From NCBI GenBank assembly GCA_034509735.1, contig JACGWO010000003.1:36106466-36170465 (forward strand): a stretch of 64,000 nucleotides of DNA, given 5' to 3'. The position numbers and the translations under genes were made by a program. The DNA comes from Sesamum alatum. Lineage: Eukaryota; Streptophyta; Magnoliopsida; Lamiales; Pedaliaceae. A model generated the notes under the pieces. It ran no database searches. It worked only from the letters and a program-made list of their open reading frames with translations, and had not been told where the DNA came from. Position 1 is the first letter of the stretch; every line of letters starts with the position of its first letter. This document shows positions 24,330 to 35,794 of the stretch, one piece after another.

Positions 24330-25436
24330 TTAGGGGTCCAAGTGTATTAATCTTATAACAATAATACCAATACGACATCGTATCTTGCGCCTTCAACCAA
24401 ATCAAGAACTTGTGTAAATATGTACCGTTGTTTGCAACCGCCTAAACTAGTTTTATGTATAATATATTCTCTCTTTATTTTAAAATAAATATTCTTATTT
24501 TTTTTTATATTCACGTTTATTAAAAATCACTCTCTCTTAAGGATTTCATTATTTAAGGAAAAACTGGTGGCATTTTTCCCTTCACATAAAAAGGTATTTT
24601 AGGTTAACACTTATACATAAGGTTGAATTATTACAAAAATAGATGGGGGAGGTGGCCATCCTCATTTGTCTAAACCTTAACATCCAGTGCAAAAATAGAT
24701 TTTTCTCTACATTACTACGGTTTAAAAATTATAATAAATTAAAAACATCTATCATGATTGTACAAAATTAGTGCAAAAATTGAAATTTCGACCACATTTA
24801 CTCAATATATATTATGATTTTAACTATGACAAAATATTTTCATAATTTTTAGTTGTGGCTAGTGTTTTGATCTTGTATGAAGAAACCACTGCGAATAGTC
24901 GTTGTATTGTGATGATTAGTTAATATTCGTTACTAGTAGTCTGAGTACTTTTGTACAAGAATTACACGTGAGTAGAAAATTATGTTCCCTTTAAGTTCTG
25001 AAATATTTATAACTTTATGATGTGAACCAAAATATTTATATCACCAAAAACAAATTTATTGTTATAATAGTAATTAAGATGGAAATTAATTAAAGGGGCA
25101 AAACACAAAGACCCTATAAGACTACTACTCCCCAAGTAATTACGACTAACCCTACAATAAAATTAATTAGGACATTTATTTGACCAAAAAGCAAGGGTGG
25201 AAACCTCGCGATTATCACTGTCATAACATCATGTGGAGGCACAAAACCCTTATTTTACATGCCCCAATGCCCACGATCTTATCTCTGAGAATAACACCTA
25301 GAGAACCCATTTTATTATTACACTATATATATATATGGGACCAACCCCCAGAATATCTTGGGTACTGTAATAAACTTTTAACCAACCCTATAAAGGAAAA
25401 AAAATAAAAACAAAGAGAGAGATGTGTGTATGTGTA
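24330..25436. other. Intergenic, no gene seen
   Basis: AT-rich; a small GC-balanced patch at 25180-25340 carries a 75-codon frame with no recognisable motif. Confidence 0.45.
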
Positions 25437-25445
25437 GTTTAAATT

Positions 25446-25719
25446 GGGGAAAAATACAATTACCTTTTTGTGATATACAAAATGTGTAGACAATTTTTTG
25501 TGAAAAAATAAATAGCATTTACCCCTTGTATTTTTAAAAATGGAGCAGAAAACCTCCTAAAAATTGAGCAAAAAATTCCCTAAAAATGGAGCAAAAAACC
25601 CCCTGTGAGGGGGTTGTTTGCTGCATTTTGAATAACACAGGGAGATAAATTACTAATTACTTTTTTACAAGAAATAATTACTTTTTTTGATTAACACGGG
25701 GCAAATTGCATTTAACCCG
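25446..25719. mobile_element. Short MULE-type element related to 16390-17667
   Basis: The ends are GGGGAAAAATACAATTACC and (complement of the right end) GGGTTAAATGCAATTTGCC. It is flanked by GTTTAAATT (25437-25445) and GTTTGAATT (25720-25728), a 9-bp duplication with one mismatch. The interior carries repeated phrases of the AATGGAGCAAAAAACCCCCT type. It looks like a cargo-free relative of the large GC-rich element. Confidence 0.65.
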
Positions 25720-25757
25720 TTTGAATTAGGAGAATAGGCCTTCTCTCTTGGGACAAG

Positions 25758-25783
25758 TAGAAAAAAAAAAAAAAAAAAAAAAA
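25758..25783. repeat. Poly-A run
   Basis: About 25 consecutive A residues. Confidence 0.9.
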
Positions 25784-26024
25784 TAATGCATGTGTCAACT
25801 TGACCACACAACTAATAACAATTTAATCTCTTTATTAGGTACACTGCTCCACATGCACTCATCTGATGCAAAATCTCACAGTTAAAAACAAATATATGTT
25901 GTCTTAATTATTCATAAAACTTATTTGGAAATGTCTAATTTGTACTGGGATATTTCCAAATTCAAGAAACAAGAAATTAAAGCCCGCATAACTGCATTCT
26001 TGGCATTGGAAAAAGTTATAGATA

Positions 26025-26373
26025 CATTACAAGAAAACAATTTAATAACAACGAAAAAAATTATTGTTGAAATTAGTGTCTAGCTAATTAGCAAGTAAAA
26101 TTTTCGTTGCTAATCTACATTATTTAATATATTATTTAAGCAATTCATTGCTAAATCTGTTAGCAAGTAAAATTCTCGTTGCTAATCTACACTATTTAAT
26201 ATATTATTTAAGCAATTCGTTGCTAAATCTGTTAACAAGTAAATTTCGTTGCTAAATTCATTAGCATGTAAATTTCTTGTATTAAATAGTGTACATTAAC
26301 AACAAAAAATTTACTTGCTGATTAGTTCGAAGCCGATTTATTTTTGTTGCTATTTAACGATTTTCTTGTAGTG
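26025..26373. mobile_element. CACTA-type non-autonomous element, 349 bp
   Basis: The left terminus is CATTACAAGAAAACAATTTA. The right terminus complements to CACTACAAGAAAATCGTTAA. The 3-bp target duplication is ATA (26022-26024 and 26374-26376). Together these match CACTA (En/Spm) termini and target-site length. The interior contains a 72-bp tandem repeat (26090-26161, 26162-26233, then a partial third copy) with the phrase TTCGTTGCTAA. Confidence 0.8.
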
Positions 26374-26376
26374 ATA

Positions 26377-27762
26377 TGCCCTTGTTTTGCTCCTATACCA
26401 CCAAAATTGGAAACAAAATGAGCAGATCACATGCCCGTTAAATTATACTTGTTAGGTAATTAATTCGAATCTAAACAAATTTAATACGGACTAGAATTTT
26501 TAATTACTTAATTTAAATATACTGAATATTGACCTGTACCTGGAGGATTTGATGTCTGAGCTTGTGTGTGTTGAGCATGACATGAGCAGCTTCTGATAAC
26601 ATGATCATGATCATAAGGTGTAGGTGATGAATATTACAGAGACAAATTCTGGGGTTTGACTGAAATGGGAATTTAGCATTGTCAGCTGATGAGGTCTTTT
26701 CTCTTTCTCTCATGCATGTTCCTCAAATCATTTGACTCTTGCAGAAAAGTTGTAATAAAATGGCATTTTTACACACACTGTTATTTCTCCATAGAAACCC
26801 TACTCGTAGTACCTGCTTTTCCATTCCCAAAGCTGCACAGACAGCTCTCCTTCAGATTTTTTTATTTGAGGGTTTGAATTACTCTCAGTCCTGTCTTGTC
26901 TGAGTGTCTTTTTCTCATGTGCTCTGTGCTTGCCCAGTGCTCAGTCACTGTGCCTAAAAGTACAAAATACAAGATATTTTTTGTATTTCCATTAATATTT
27001 GTTTTGCCATTTTTATTGATCATCAAGAAACATACAAACAAGTTGATCATACAGTAACAGGGATATATGTATCAGTCATAATAGAATATTAGTATCCTTT
27101 TAACAATTTTTAAGGAATTAAATATCTTGTTCTGAAAATAGTACTCTTTTTTGGTAATCACAAGCCCAAAAATGTGCATTTCCGAATTGTAAGATTCTTT
27201 TTTTTTTCTTCTTCCACCATAAGTTAAGACTGTGATTTAAAGTGGAGACGCATGTAATAAATATATCATCGTGATTTAAAAGTAGGACAAATTACAACGA
27301 ACCCCTTGAGATTGATCATAATTATGATGTTCATGAGATTTGGTTAAAAAAAATTTTATTTGACCTGCAATAAGTCAATTGGGAAATAAATATGAATTTT
27401 CAGTTTTTTTTTTCTGGTTAAAATTAGCAAACTCGATGAATTTTTAATGAAGAGATCTATTTGTTAGATATAAATAAACTTTAGAAATACTACATATAAA
27501 TTTTCAAATCATAAGAATTTTACGTGTAATTACACTAAATTTCAGAAACTTTTTCGTGGTTATTATCCCATAAAATTATTTATCCTACACTATGGGGAAA
27601 AGGGAAAAGAGAGAAGCAAAAGACATAAAGTAGCCAAAGGGAAGTCCCTGCAAAAGCCTTTTATTATCAACTTTCTCTCAAACACAGTTTACTACACCAA
27701 CCAAAACCACAACTTCAGAAATCCCCCAACACTCTGAATCTTTTCTGCTCTTTTTCCCCCCC
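26377..27762. other. Region upstream of the GRF gene
   Basis: No gene was recognised. At about 27290-27570 there are foldback arms of families A and B (GTAATTACACTAAATTTCAG). The last 200 bp before the GRF start is A/C- and then CT-rich, as expected for a 5' leader. The promoter elements were not resolved. Confidence 0.4.
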
Positions 27763-30126
27763 ATGGACTTCAATCTGAAGCAATGGAGAGATGAGTCAGA
27801 AGAAGAAGAACATCAAACACCTTCAGCAAAGCTACCAAGAATTCACCACCACACGCCTCCTGCTGCTTCTTCTGCACTCCCCTTGTTTGTACCTGACCCC
27901 CCCAACACCACCGCCCTGTCACCACACTCTCCTCATGATCCTGCTCTCAAATTTCCCAGTATCTCTCTCTCTCTCTTGCTGCTGTGAAATTTTTTTCTGG
28001 GATTTTAGCTTCCTGATTACTTGTCATCGATTTTCTCTTTGTGGGGTATGCTTTAAATTTAGACATGGTTTCAGGGATGGGGAGCTACTTCAGCTTGTCG
28101 CAATGGCAGGAGCTTGAACTACAGGCCTTGATTTTCAGGCATATGATAGCGGGAGCTGCTGTTCCGCCTGAACTCCTCCATCTTGTCAAGAAAAGCCTCA
28201 TCAACACTCCTTCTTCTCCCTATTATCTCTCTCACTCTCTTCATCAGTGTTATCCCTACCAGCCAGCTTGTAAGTTAATCCCATATCATCTTTCTTCAGT
28301 TTGCTTCATAAAGTCGATTTCTTTCCTGTATGCTTTAAAATTTCAATTTGTAAGAGGTGTGTATTTGCAGTATTTGAATGCTAATCTTACAAGTTACAAT
28401 ATTAGTTCTTGAATTTTAGTGAAAGTAACCTGATTGTTTCCAAGAATGTAACTTGACATCTTATCCTTGGATTCTACTCGACATGATTCCTGGAATGGTT
28501 TCTTAAAGTTTGGCATTCTTGAGATCTTTGTGAACTAATTAACTTGAAAAGCAACGACTAATTTCATCTGTTGTGGCATTCTTTTTTATATAAATATATG
28601 TGAATGGTGGATCAGTGCTGCAATCGGGGTATTGGAGCAGGGCGGCGATGGATCCAGAGCCGGGCAGATGCCGGAGGACGGATGGGAAGAAGTGGCGGTG
28701 CTCGAGGGATGTGGTGGCCGGTCAGAAGTACTGTGAACGCCACATGCACCGAGGCCGAAACCGTTCAAGAAAGCCTGTGGAAAACCCCACATCCACCACC
28801 TCAGCGTACGGCGGCGACGCCGGTGGTGAGACCCTCAAAGGTAATCAATCCAATACTGGTCAGGCCATGGCTACCGGCGCCGGCGACCGCCCGCATTTCA
28901 CACTTTCGGTGCCGTCGCAGTCCACGGGTCTTCTTCACCTCAACCAAAGGTATATTCATTAGATTCTTGGCATTGTAAGAAAATCGAAGCAATGAAGCAA
29001 AGGGTTCTTTATTAGACCTCAAATTAGCAGAATTTCGAATTCCTCGTCGCGGAACGTCAGTTCTTGGAGATGGATAATTCAGTTCTAAAACCAAGTGATT
29101 AACGTTGTATTAAACCTAAGCTCTTTGTTTTGTGGATACTATTACAGAGGAATTCTTGTTCCCTAAAAGGAAGAAAGTCACAAAATCTTGATATACAATG
29201 ATCAAAGCCATCAACCGGTTTGATATTCTCCAACATCTTTTCCATTGTTATTAGATTGTGTGGTCCTGAAAATGCATTCACTTTGGATTCTTTCTGTCCG
29301 AAGGGAGAGTGAGAGGGGGTATAGACCCACCATTGTCTTCATGGTAGGACCCTGTCTTGATATTTTTTCAGTTTTGGCAAAAGGGCTTTTGATTGTGATC
29401 TGAGTTATCCCCAACCACTTCTTCTCTGTCCCTTATCTAAGCTCCCCTGTTATTGTTGGGAAATTCTGCTTCAGATCGAATTTGGTTGAACCTGAACTAA
29501 TTATATCACAAATCCAATATACTTGTTGTGTGATAGGTGTACACTTAAGCAAAAGTGATTAATCACTTGACAAGTGTATCACTCTATTAGTTTGATTCGA
29601 TCAAACCTGATTTGAGTAAAAAAATTTTGTTATTGTTAATGTTCTAACAATCTTTTACTTTTCAACCTATTCTAACTTTATATGTGATGTTTGTAGGCCT
29701 TCGGATTCCATTACTGAGAAAAAGGCTCCATTTGAAGCCCAGCATGATGGGCAGCAGCACAGTGGTCAAATGCTTCGACGTTTCTTCGATGATTGGCCTA
29801 AACCACTTGATGAGACGGAAAACGCCGCCAACTCTGTGGCTTCAGCCACCAACTTGTCCATCTCGACGCCTGGAAATCCATCATCCGACTTCTCGTTAAA
29901 GCTTGGGACGGGCAACGGAGACGAGCCTAGTGCTCAAGTTTTGAGTGGTGAAAGGGTAAAACCTCAGTTGAATTGGGGTGCAACTTGGGGAACTAATCCG
30001 ACAGCTCCAATGGGCGGACCCCTAGCCGAGGCGTTGAGGTCGTCGATACCCAATTCGTCGCCGACAAGCGTGCTGCATCGATTGCCAAGAGGTCTTACCT
30101 CAGAGGCTAGTTATGTTAACTCCTAA
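27763..30126 (+). CDS. GRF: Growth-regulating factor (GRF) transcription factor
   Basis: Coding exons are 27763-27958, 28075-28269, 28616-28949 and 29697-30126. All junctions are GT-AG with phases 1, 1 and 2 agreeing, giving 384 aa. The QLQ domain (about residues 67-105, [19 protein letters not shown]) binds GIF co-activators. The WRC domain (about 145-185) has [20 protein letters not shown] and a complete Cys-x9-Cys-x10-Cys-x2-His zinc site followed by basic residues for nuclear import and DNA binding. The C-terminal half has an FFD motif ([10 protein letters not shown]) and ends SEASYVNS. GRFs promote cell proliferation in leaves and other growing organs. Exon 3 carries a miR396 target site. 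Intron 3 contains a small MULE-type insertion. I do not assign a member number; it looks closest to the GRF1-4 type because of the FFD motif. Confidence 0.93.
28761..28782 (+). promoter_or_regulatory. miR396 target site in GRF exon 3
   Basis: The segment reads CCGTTCAAGAAAGCCTGTGG followed by AA. It lies in the codons for the WRC C-terminal residues (NRSRKPVE). This is the canonical site through which miR396 cleaves most angiosperm GRF transcripts, recognised from memory of GRF genes and present here in full. Confidence 0.92.
29459..29629. mobile_element. MULE-type MITE in GRF intron 3, 171 bp
   Basis: Imperfect inverted termini (left GGAAATTCTGCTTCAGATC; right arm with GATTCGATCAAACCTGATTT). 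It is flanked by TTATTGTTG (29450-29458) and TTATTGTTA (29630-29638), a 9-bp duplication with one mismatch. It lies 67 bp upstream of the exon 4 acceptor. Its sibling is at 5492-5665. Confidence 0.65.
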
Positions 30127-30414
30127 GTACTCCATGGCCATCTTGTGCCTTTGTGTTTTCTTTCCCTTTTTCCTGTAATTTTCTCGAGCTTGTGAATTAT
30201 GTGGATACCCTTTTCTTTTGCCTTCAAATCTTGGTGGTTTCTTCTTTCAGTGTTGAGAAAGGCAGAGAAGTGTGCTGTACAAATTTGCAAGAAGTTAATG
30301 ATTCATGAATAGCAGTGTCTTTGCTATAATTTTCAATGATGCTTTCTTGCAATGTATCTAAGTGATGTTTTCTGTAGCTAGGCAAAATTCATGCACATTA
30401 CAACAATAGAAGTT

Positions 30415-30615
30415 TTGGAATAATAACATTTACATCCCCTAATCTATGATATGTTTACGCAAATCATCCTACTACTGACAATCGAAAAGTAAGAGTAGTT
30501 TGTGTAATAATGTTGAAATTTTTGGGGGTGTATGTGTAATATTTCAAAAAACAAGAGTGATTTGTGTATATAACGTTGATATTTTTGGTGGGTGTATGTT
30601 TAATTATTCAAAAGA
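30415..30615. mobile_element. Foldback element, family D
   Basis: Contains AACATTTACATCCCCTAATC at the left and several GTTTGTGTAATAATGTTGA-type phrases. It is shorter than the 35284 copy, and its right end is not sharply defined. Confidence 0.5.
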
Positions 30616-30864
30616 CATGAGAATTTCCTTCTTCACTGTATTTTTGTAGTGTGCATAAATTTTGCTCAGCTACAGAAAACATAACATAGATGCATTGCAA
30701 GAAAGCATCATTGAATACAAGGCGTGACGACAACATTTCATTACCAAAAGATTTTGGGACGAATATGAGATATATTGTAACAATTTTTTTCCTTACAGAA
30801 AGTAGAATTTCATGTAGTGGAATTTTGTTACAAAAACATAAGTTTGGTAAGAAAAGAAAGCTCT

Positions 30865-32892
30865 TCATCTCTTTTGGAAATTGAGATACTTGATACCAAG
30901 AGCAAAGCCGAGAGTGAAGATGACGATGAACACTAGGTGCATGACAGCAACAAGGGGAAGGAAAGCATCCTCATAGCCCAAGTATCTTTTAAGATATGTG
31001 TTCACCGGCACTGCACCAACTCCAGGAATCTCAACTGCAGATGTCGTCCTACCAATTTGAGAGTCGAACAGCCCGTAAACCGTCCATGCAACGGGAGAGC
31101 CCCAGTAGTACCACCTCCACCAGATGGGAGTTTACTGACATATTGAAGAATTTTGTTAGCAAATAGGCCAGGAAAATTCTTGGAGAGCAGCCAAAAATGA
31201 CGCTTAGCGCCACTCTTATTACATGTATGATCGGAAGAGTTAGAGTCTTGGGACCTCCTAAGAAAGACATAAAAATAACTACTTACCGGTTTGGGAATGA
31301 GGAATCCAGAAAACAAGTTCCACAAGCTCAAGATGAATCCAGCAACAATGGAACCGACGTGGAGGCCTGGGGTCAGTGCGATAAGCATCATCCCAAAAAG
31401 ATTGAAGTAGACGAAGCACGTGAAAATGAAGTAATAGAACCAGAAGCATTTGGCAACGGTCCATTCAAACCCCATCATCGAAAAAAGTATAAGAGCGTAT
31501 AATTAATGCAGATTGAATTGCAATGTATATTGTCTCTACTGCAACCTGCATAAAACAGACGTATTGATAAATGTTGTTGTGTTATCGTATTAGACGTGCG
31601 AATGTGACATGGAACGAAGAATATTTGAGTAAATCATTGTACCTGAGCGAATGCATAAAGCAAGGCTGCATACATTCCAGCTGCACTTTCGCGATAGCAA
31701 ACCGTTCTCTCAATGGAAACAAGGCCTTGCACAGCAAAACAATTAGTTGATCCCAGGAAGAGAATAGCAGAGTAGATAGCTCCCAAAAGGTTTTGAAGAT
31801 CTTGTAGCCTTGCGCTGTTGACAGAACATTAAGTTTCAGAATTAAAATGTCTGTTTCATTTCAAAAACTAAACTTTATAGTTGAAACACATGACAAAAAT
31901 GAAATTATTCGACTTACGTCTCCTGTCCCTTGCCCAGGAAGATGATACCAAATACAAGACCAATCATAATTGTCACAAGAACCGGATGACGTTATACTGT
32001 GGATTCCTCCAGTAAGACCGGAATTGCTTCCAGAAACAAGCTTTGTACTGATTGAGAAATGGCTGAGAGCACTTTGTAGGGAAGTAGAGGTCTGAGGAGC
32101 CCGGTGGAGGGTTACTTAGTTCTTTTATGAGTTCTTGATTCTTCCTGAAAAGTTATGAATTGGCCCTAAATGAGATTTATATTGACTTCAACATCTCAAA
32201 CAGTCATAAACACCTGTTCTAGCTTCCTCTATTACTCACTGATATAGGGATGATTTGGCGTAAAGTTCCGTAAAATCAACTCCAAGTTGAACTTCACATG
32301 CTGTAGTGCTAACTTCCAGCATCCAGGTAGCTGGATTGTACCCTTCTTTAATCTTAGGAACTCCAGGAATAGCCTATCAAATGATAAAAAGTAATATACA
32401 TATATACTTAGATTCAAAGGAAGAGACATAAGCTTCAGATGGTCAGAAAGACAACAGTGTGCTTGATAATTGCAATCACCTCAAAATAGTCTATCAGCTT
32501 CTGAGACCGGGGACCAAGTGCTCCAAAATAAATGAGGCGGCCTCCTCTCTTCATCAAAAGTAACTGCAGCAACATGAATTATTAGCCACTTAATTCGATT
32601 AGCATAATGAGTATAAAGGACTTGTTAAGATTTGGACTATACTTCGTCGAAAGCTTCAAATATATCTATGCTCGGTTGGTGAATTGTGCAGACGACAGTT
32701 CTGCCTGTGTCGACAGTATTTCTCACCGTACGCATTACAATAGCAGCAGCGCTAGCGTCGAGACCAGAAGTTGGTTCGTCCATGAAGATGATTGATGGGT
32801 TGGCGACCAACTCTACAGCAATAGTTAACCTCTTCCTTTGTTCAGTTGAAAGACCATCAACTCCGGGAAGCCCAACTAAGGAATTCCTTATT
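30865..32892 (-). pseudogene. C-terminal half of a PDR-type (ABCG) transporter, broken
   Basis: Exon-like blocks, in order of the gene, are 32892-32641, 32574-32480, 32373-32247, 32148-31920, 31815-31643, 31545-31287 and 31137-30865. They encode the end of nucleotide-binding domain 2 (signature [19 protein letters not shown], Walker [14 protein letters not shown]-loop [15 protein letters not shown]). The PDR-specific linker ([20 protein letters not shown]) and the second membrane domain (FEWTVAKCFWFYYF; PIWWRWYYWGSPVAWTVYG) follow, up to a natural stop. The lesions are a lost base near 31980 (after IRFL), an extra base near 31500 (before MMGFEW) and an in-frame TAA just after the last acceptor (about 31136). 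Everything upstream of the signature motif is missing here. Intact relatives are full-size plasma-membrane exporters of about 1,400 residues. Not functional. Confidence 0.9.
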
Positions 32893-32990
32893 GATTAATG
32901 CTATTTTGCACCAGCATTTTATTTTGTGAACTTTTAGTCTCCTTTATATAGTTAATTTTTCGTATTACCTTTCATTTGGTAAGTTGTAGA

Positions 32991-33125
32991 CACTAGAAAA
33001 ATTTAATATTTAATCATGGCAATTAATAAACAACCATAGTAAATAGTTATTTACCACAAGCATCTAATTGTTGTTGAATAATAATTATTTATCATGATTT
33101 TAATCCATAGTCAATAATAAATTGA
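32991..33125. mobile_element. Truncated CACTA-like element
   Basis: It starts CACTAGAAAAATTTAATATT and shares AATCATGG and TAGTAAATAGTTATTTACCAC-type blocks with 18610-18890. No right terminus was found. It lies about 100 bp from the point where the PDR pseudogene is cut. Confidence 0.45.
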
Positions 33126-35274
33126 GAAAAAACTTTTTTTAGTACACTAACTTGGCTCTCGTTCAATTTTAGTACACTAACTTTGATAATTATCACATTT
33201 TATACATTATGTTGCAATTTTGCTTCAATTAAGTTCAATTGAGGGTTTTTGTTCCAATTTTTTGGTCAATTGACCGGAATTTGCTGACATGGCCAATTTT
33301 TGCTGACGTGTCCGACGAAATTAACCACGTCAGCACATGACGTGGCAGGCGGCTGACGTGGCCGGATGACTTGGATGTATTTTCTTTCATAAGGATGAAT
33401 TTAGATGTAATTTTTTAGACCACGGGGGATATACGTGTAATTACACCAAACTTCAGAGAGGACGGTGAAATTGTCCCTTATATATATGGTCTTGTTTGTA
33501 GGTGGGTTGGATTGTATATATTATTGTAATTGTATTTGTATGGAAAAATCACTTACGAATTCTTTCTTTTTCTGATTTTTTTAAAAAATAATTATATATT
33601 TAATAAATATTTAATTATTTATTAATAAAAAATTTTGAAAGTAAAGTTTTCAATACAAAGAATCAGATTTGTACAAAATTCATGAACCTAAATTTGGAAT
33701 TGTGTTATGGATTAAGTTACTTGAACTTGTTGCTAGTTTTCGTCAAACAAAATGATGAATTATACACATCATTAATTGTTGTATCTTTCACAAAAAGGGG
33801 AAAAAGAAAAACAAGAAGAACCTGTAATTATTATACATTTATCTAACACCCAAATATATTCTCAAAAACTAAGGACTTTGTTCTTGGCATGAGCACATCT
33901 ATTTAGAAGTTGATTATTTTCTTCATGAATACGTAGTTATTTATTAGTTTACTACTTGAAATCACACATCATGATAATTACATAATCATGAAAGAAAGAA
34001 ATGAGAATATGCATCCAAGCAAACAAACATGATTATAGAGACCACGATCGTGTTCTTCATAGCCTGATCATGCAAAGTTTACCAACATGGCAATGATCTA
34101 ACATGGTCGTATTTGTTTTGAATTCATTTTTAACGGTTGGACCAATACTATAACAATTTATAAAAAATTATGGACCAAAATTGTGTTTGGAAAAGTTTAG
34201 AGACCAAAATCGATTTTGGCTCAAAGTATAGGGATCAAAAGTGTAATTTACCCCCAAAATAATACTAAATTTGGGAGTAGGAGAATAAGGAAAGTGTAAG
34301 ACGTCATTTCATAGAGGAGAATCTTTGACCAAGACCATGCATTTTAATTTCTTTTCTTTAAAAATTAATTCATAGTTATTAAGTTTTAGATTTTTTTTTT
34401 ATTTTACTATTAAGTTTTTTAAAAGTACTCTTTGCTATTTACTTTTTCTTAGTACATTAGCGATCATTTTATGTGTTGTTTTTGCAGAAATCCTTTGTAC
34501 GATTGTTAATTTGTCTAAAAGATGATTAATGCTATTTTGGACCAAATTAAAGAATGGTGCAAAACTGCAAATTGCAATTAAAAGAAATTCAATCTCAATA
34601 GAACATTTCCGTCCTTATTATTAAAAAGGGCTTCTCTGTCACGTGACACACAAAGATGGGATGGGCCTAAGAAGAAAAAAAAAAAAGACATAAAAATTAA
34701 AATAATAAAAAAAAGTATGTATTATATCTTGAAATAGTAGAAGTATTTATAGTTAAATGAAAAAATTAAAAACAAAAAAAATGGATCAGAACATAAGTAA
34801 ATAATTTTGGATATGGGGGACAAAGTGCTATGCACATGAGAACGACCTCTTTAACCTATAGGACAATATGAGCAGGAGTACCTCTTGAACTCGTACGAGC
34901 CACCTCTAAAATCTTGACGTTGCGATATTTTTAAAGAGGGATGATTGTGATACCCCATCTTACATTAATTAGGAACTAATAAGATAAGTAACATATGAGC
35001 ATAGACTAAAGAAGTCAAGTGTAATCATTTACTATCACTTTTCAACAAATTATCCCTAGGTGAATTTCAATAGATTTGAAAACTATTCTCGTGTCCAATA
35101 TGCTCGCAGGCCCGGAGCATGAAAACCACTTTCATCATAATCTTGCGCAGAAACTTTGTTTTTTATTGCAACAAGTTAATAAACCTCTTTTCCTTTAAAT
35201 ATACACTTCCCAAAAGTAGGTCATAGACTATAGTCCATCTTATCCTCTAATTCAGGGAATTAAGCAATCATCAA
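33126..35274. other. Repeat-filled stretch that interrupts the PDR remnant
   Basis: It contains TGACGTGG/CACGTCAGC-rich sequence (33290-33370), a family A right arm (about 33410-33475) and a foldback arm with ACCAAAATTG/GACCAAAATCG phrases (about 34140-34260). A possible LTR start lies at about 34948. A 20-bp phrase beginning GATTAATGCTATTTTG occurs at both 32893 and 34523. No gene was seen. Confidence 0.45.
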
Positions 35275-35283
35275 TTAATATAA

Positions 35284-35562
35284 GAGATAATTATATTTAC
35301 ATCCTCTGATCTATAGTCTATTTACACAAATTATCCATGCCTTTTGCAGAGTTACAGAAACCACCCTAGATAACCGAAAAATATGAGCAGTTTGTGTAAT
35401 AATGTTGATACTGTTGAGGGGTGTAAGTGTAATTTTTTAAAAAATTAGGGTGGTTTGTTTAAATGGTGTTTACAATTCTAGTGCGTATATATGTAATTAT
35501 TTAAAAGATAGGGATAATTTGTGTAAATAAAAAATAGATTAGGAGTGTAAATGTAATTATCC
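35284..35562. mobile_element. Foldback MULE-type element, family D, 279 bp
   Basis: The left end is GAGATAATTATATTTACATC. The right end complements to GGATAATTACATTTACACTC. It is flanked by a perfect 9-bp repeat TTAATATAA (35275-35283 and 35563-35571). It is non-coding and close to the family A termini. Confidence 0.75.
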
Positions 35563-35794
35563 TTAATATAATGGATGCAAGAATTGCATGTAAAAACTGT
35601 CTGACAACATGTGCAAGTTTCAGATGTGGGCACAGACAATTAGCACGGGACACCATTTTTTCATCTTCTGATCATATATATAATGTGAATGTGTGTGACT
35701 TTTTCTTGGTAAGCTATGGCCCTATAGCTGTCTGTTGAGGGCTTGAGCCTCTTGTATTTGGCAGAGCTTATTAGCTCATCAACTACAGCCACAA

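Noticed and set aside
31002..31478. 158-codon minus-strand frame as one intact protein
   Set aside because: It runs through a normal intron between the KP and PIWW codons. Only its first 64 codons are real PDR coding sequence, and the last part is in the wrong frame.
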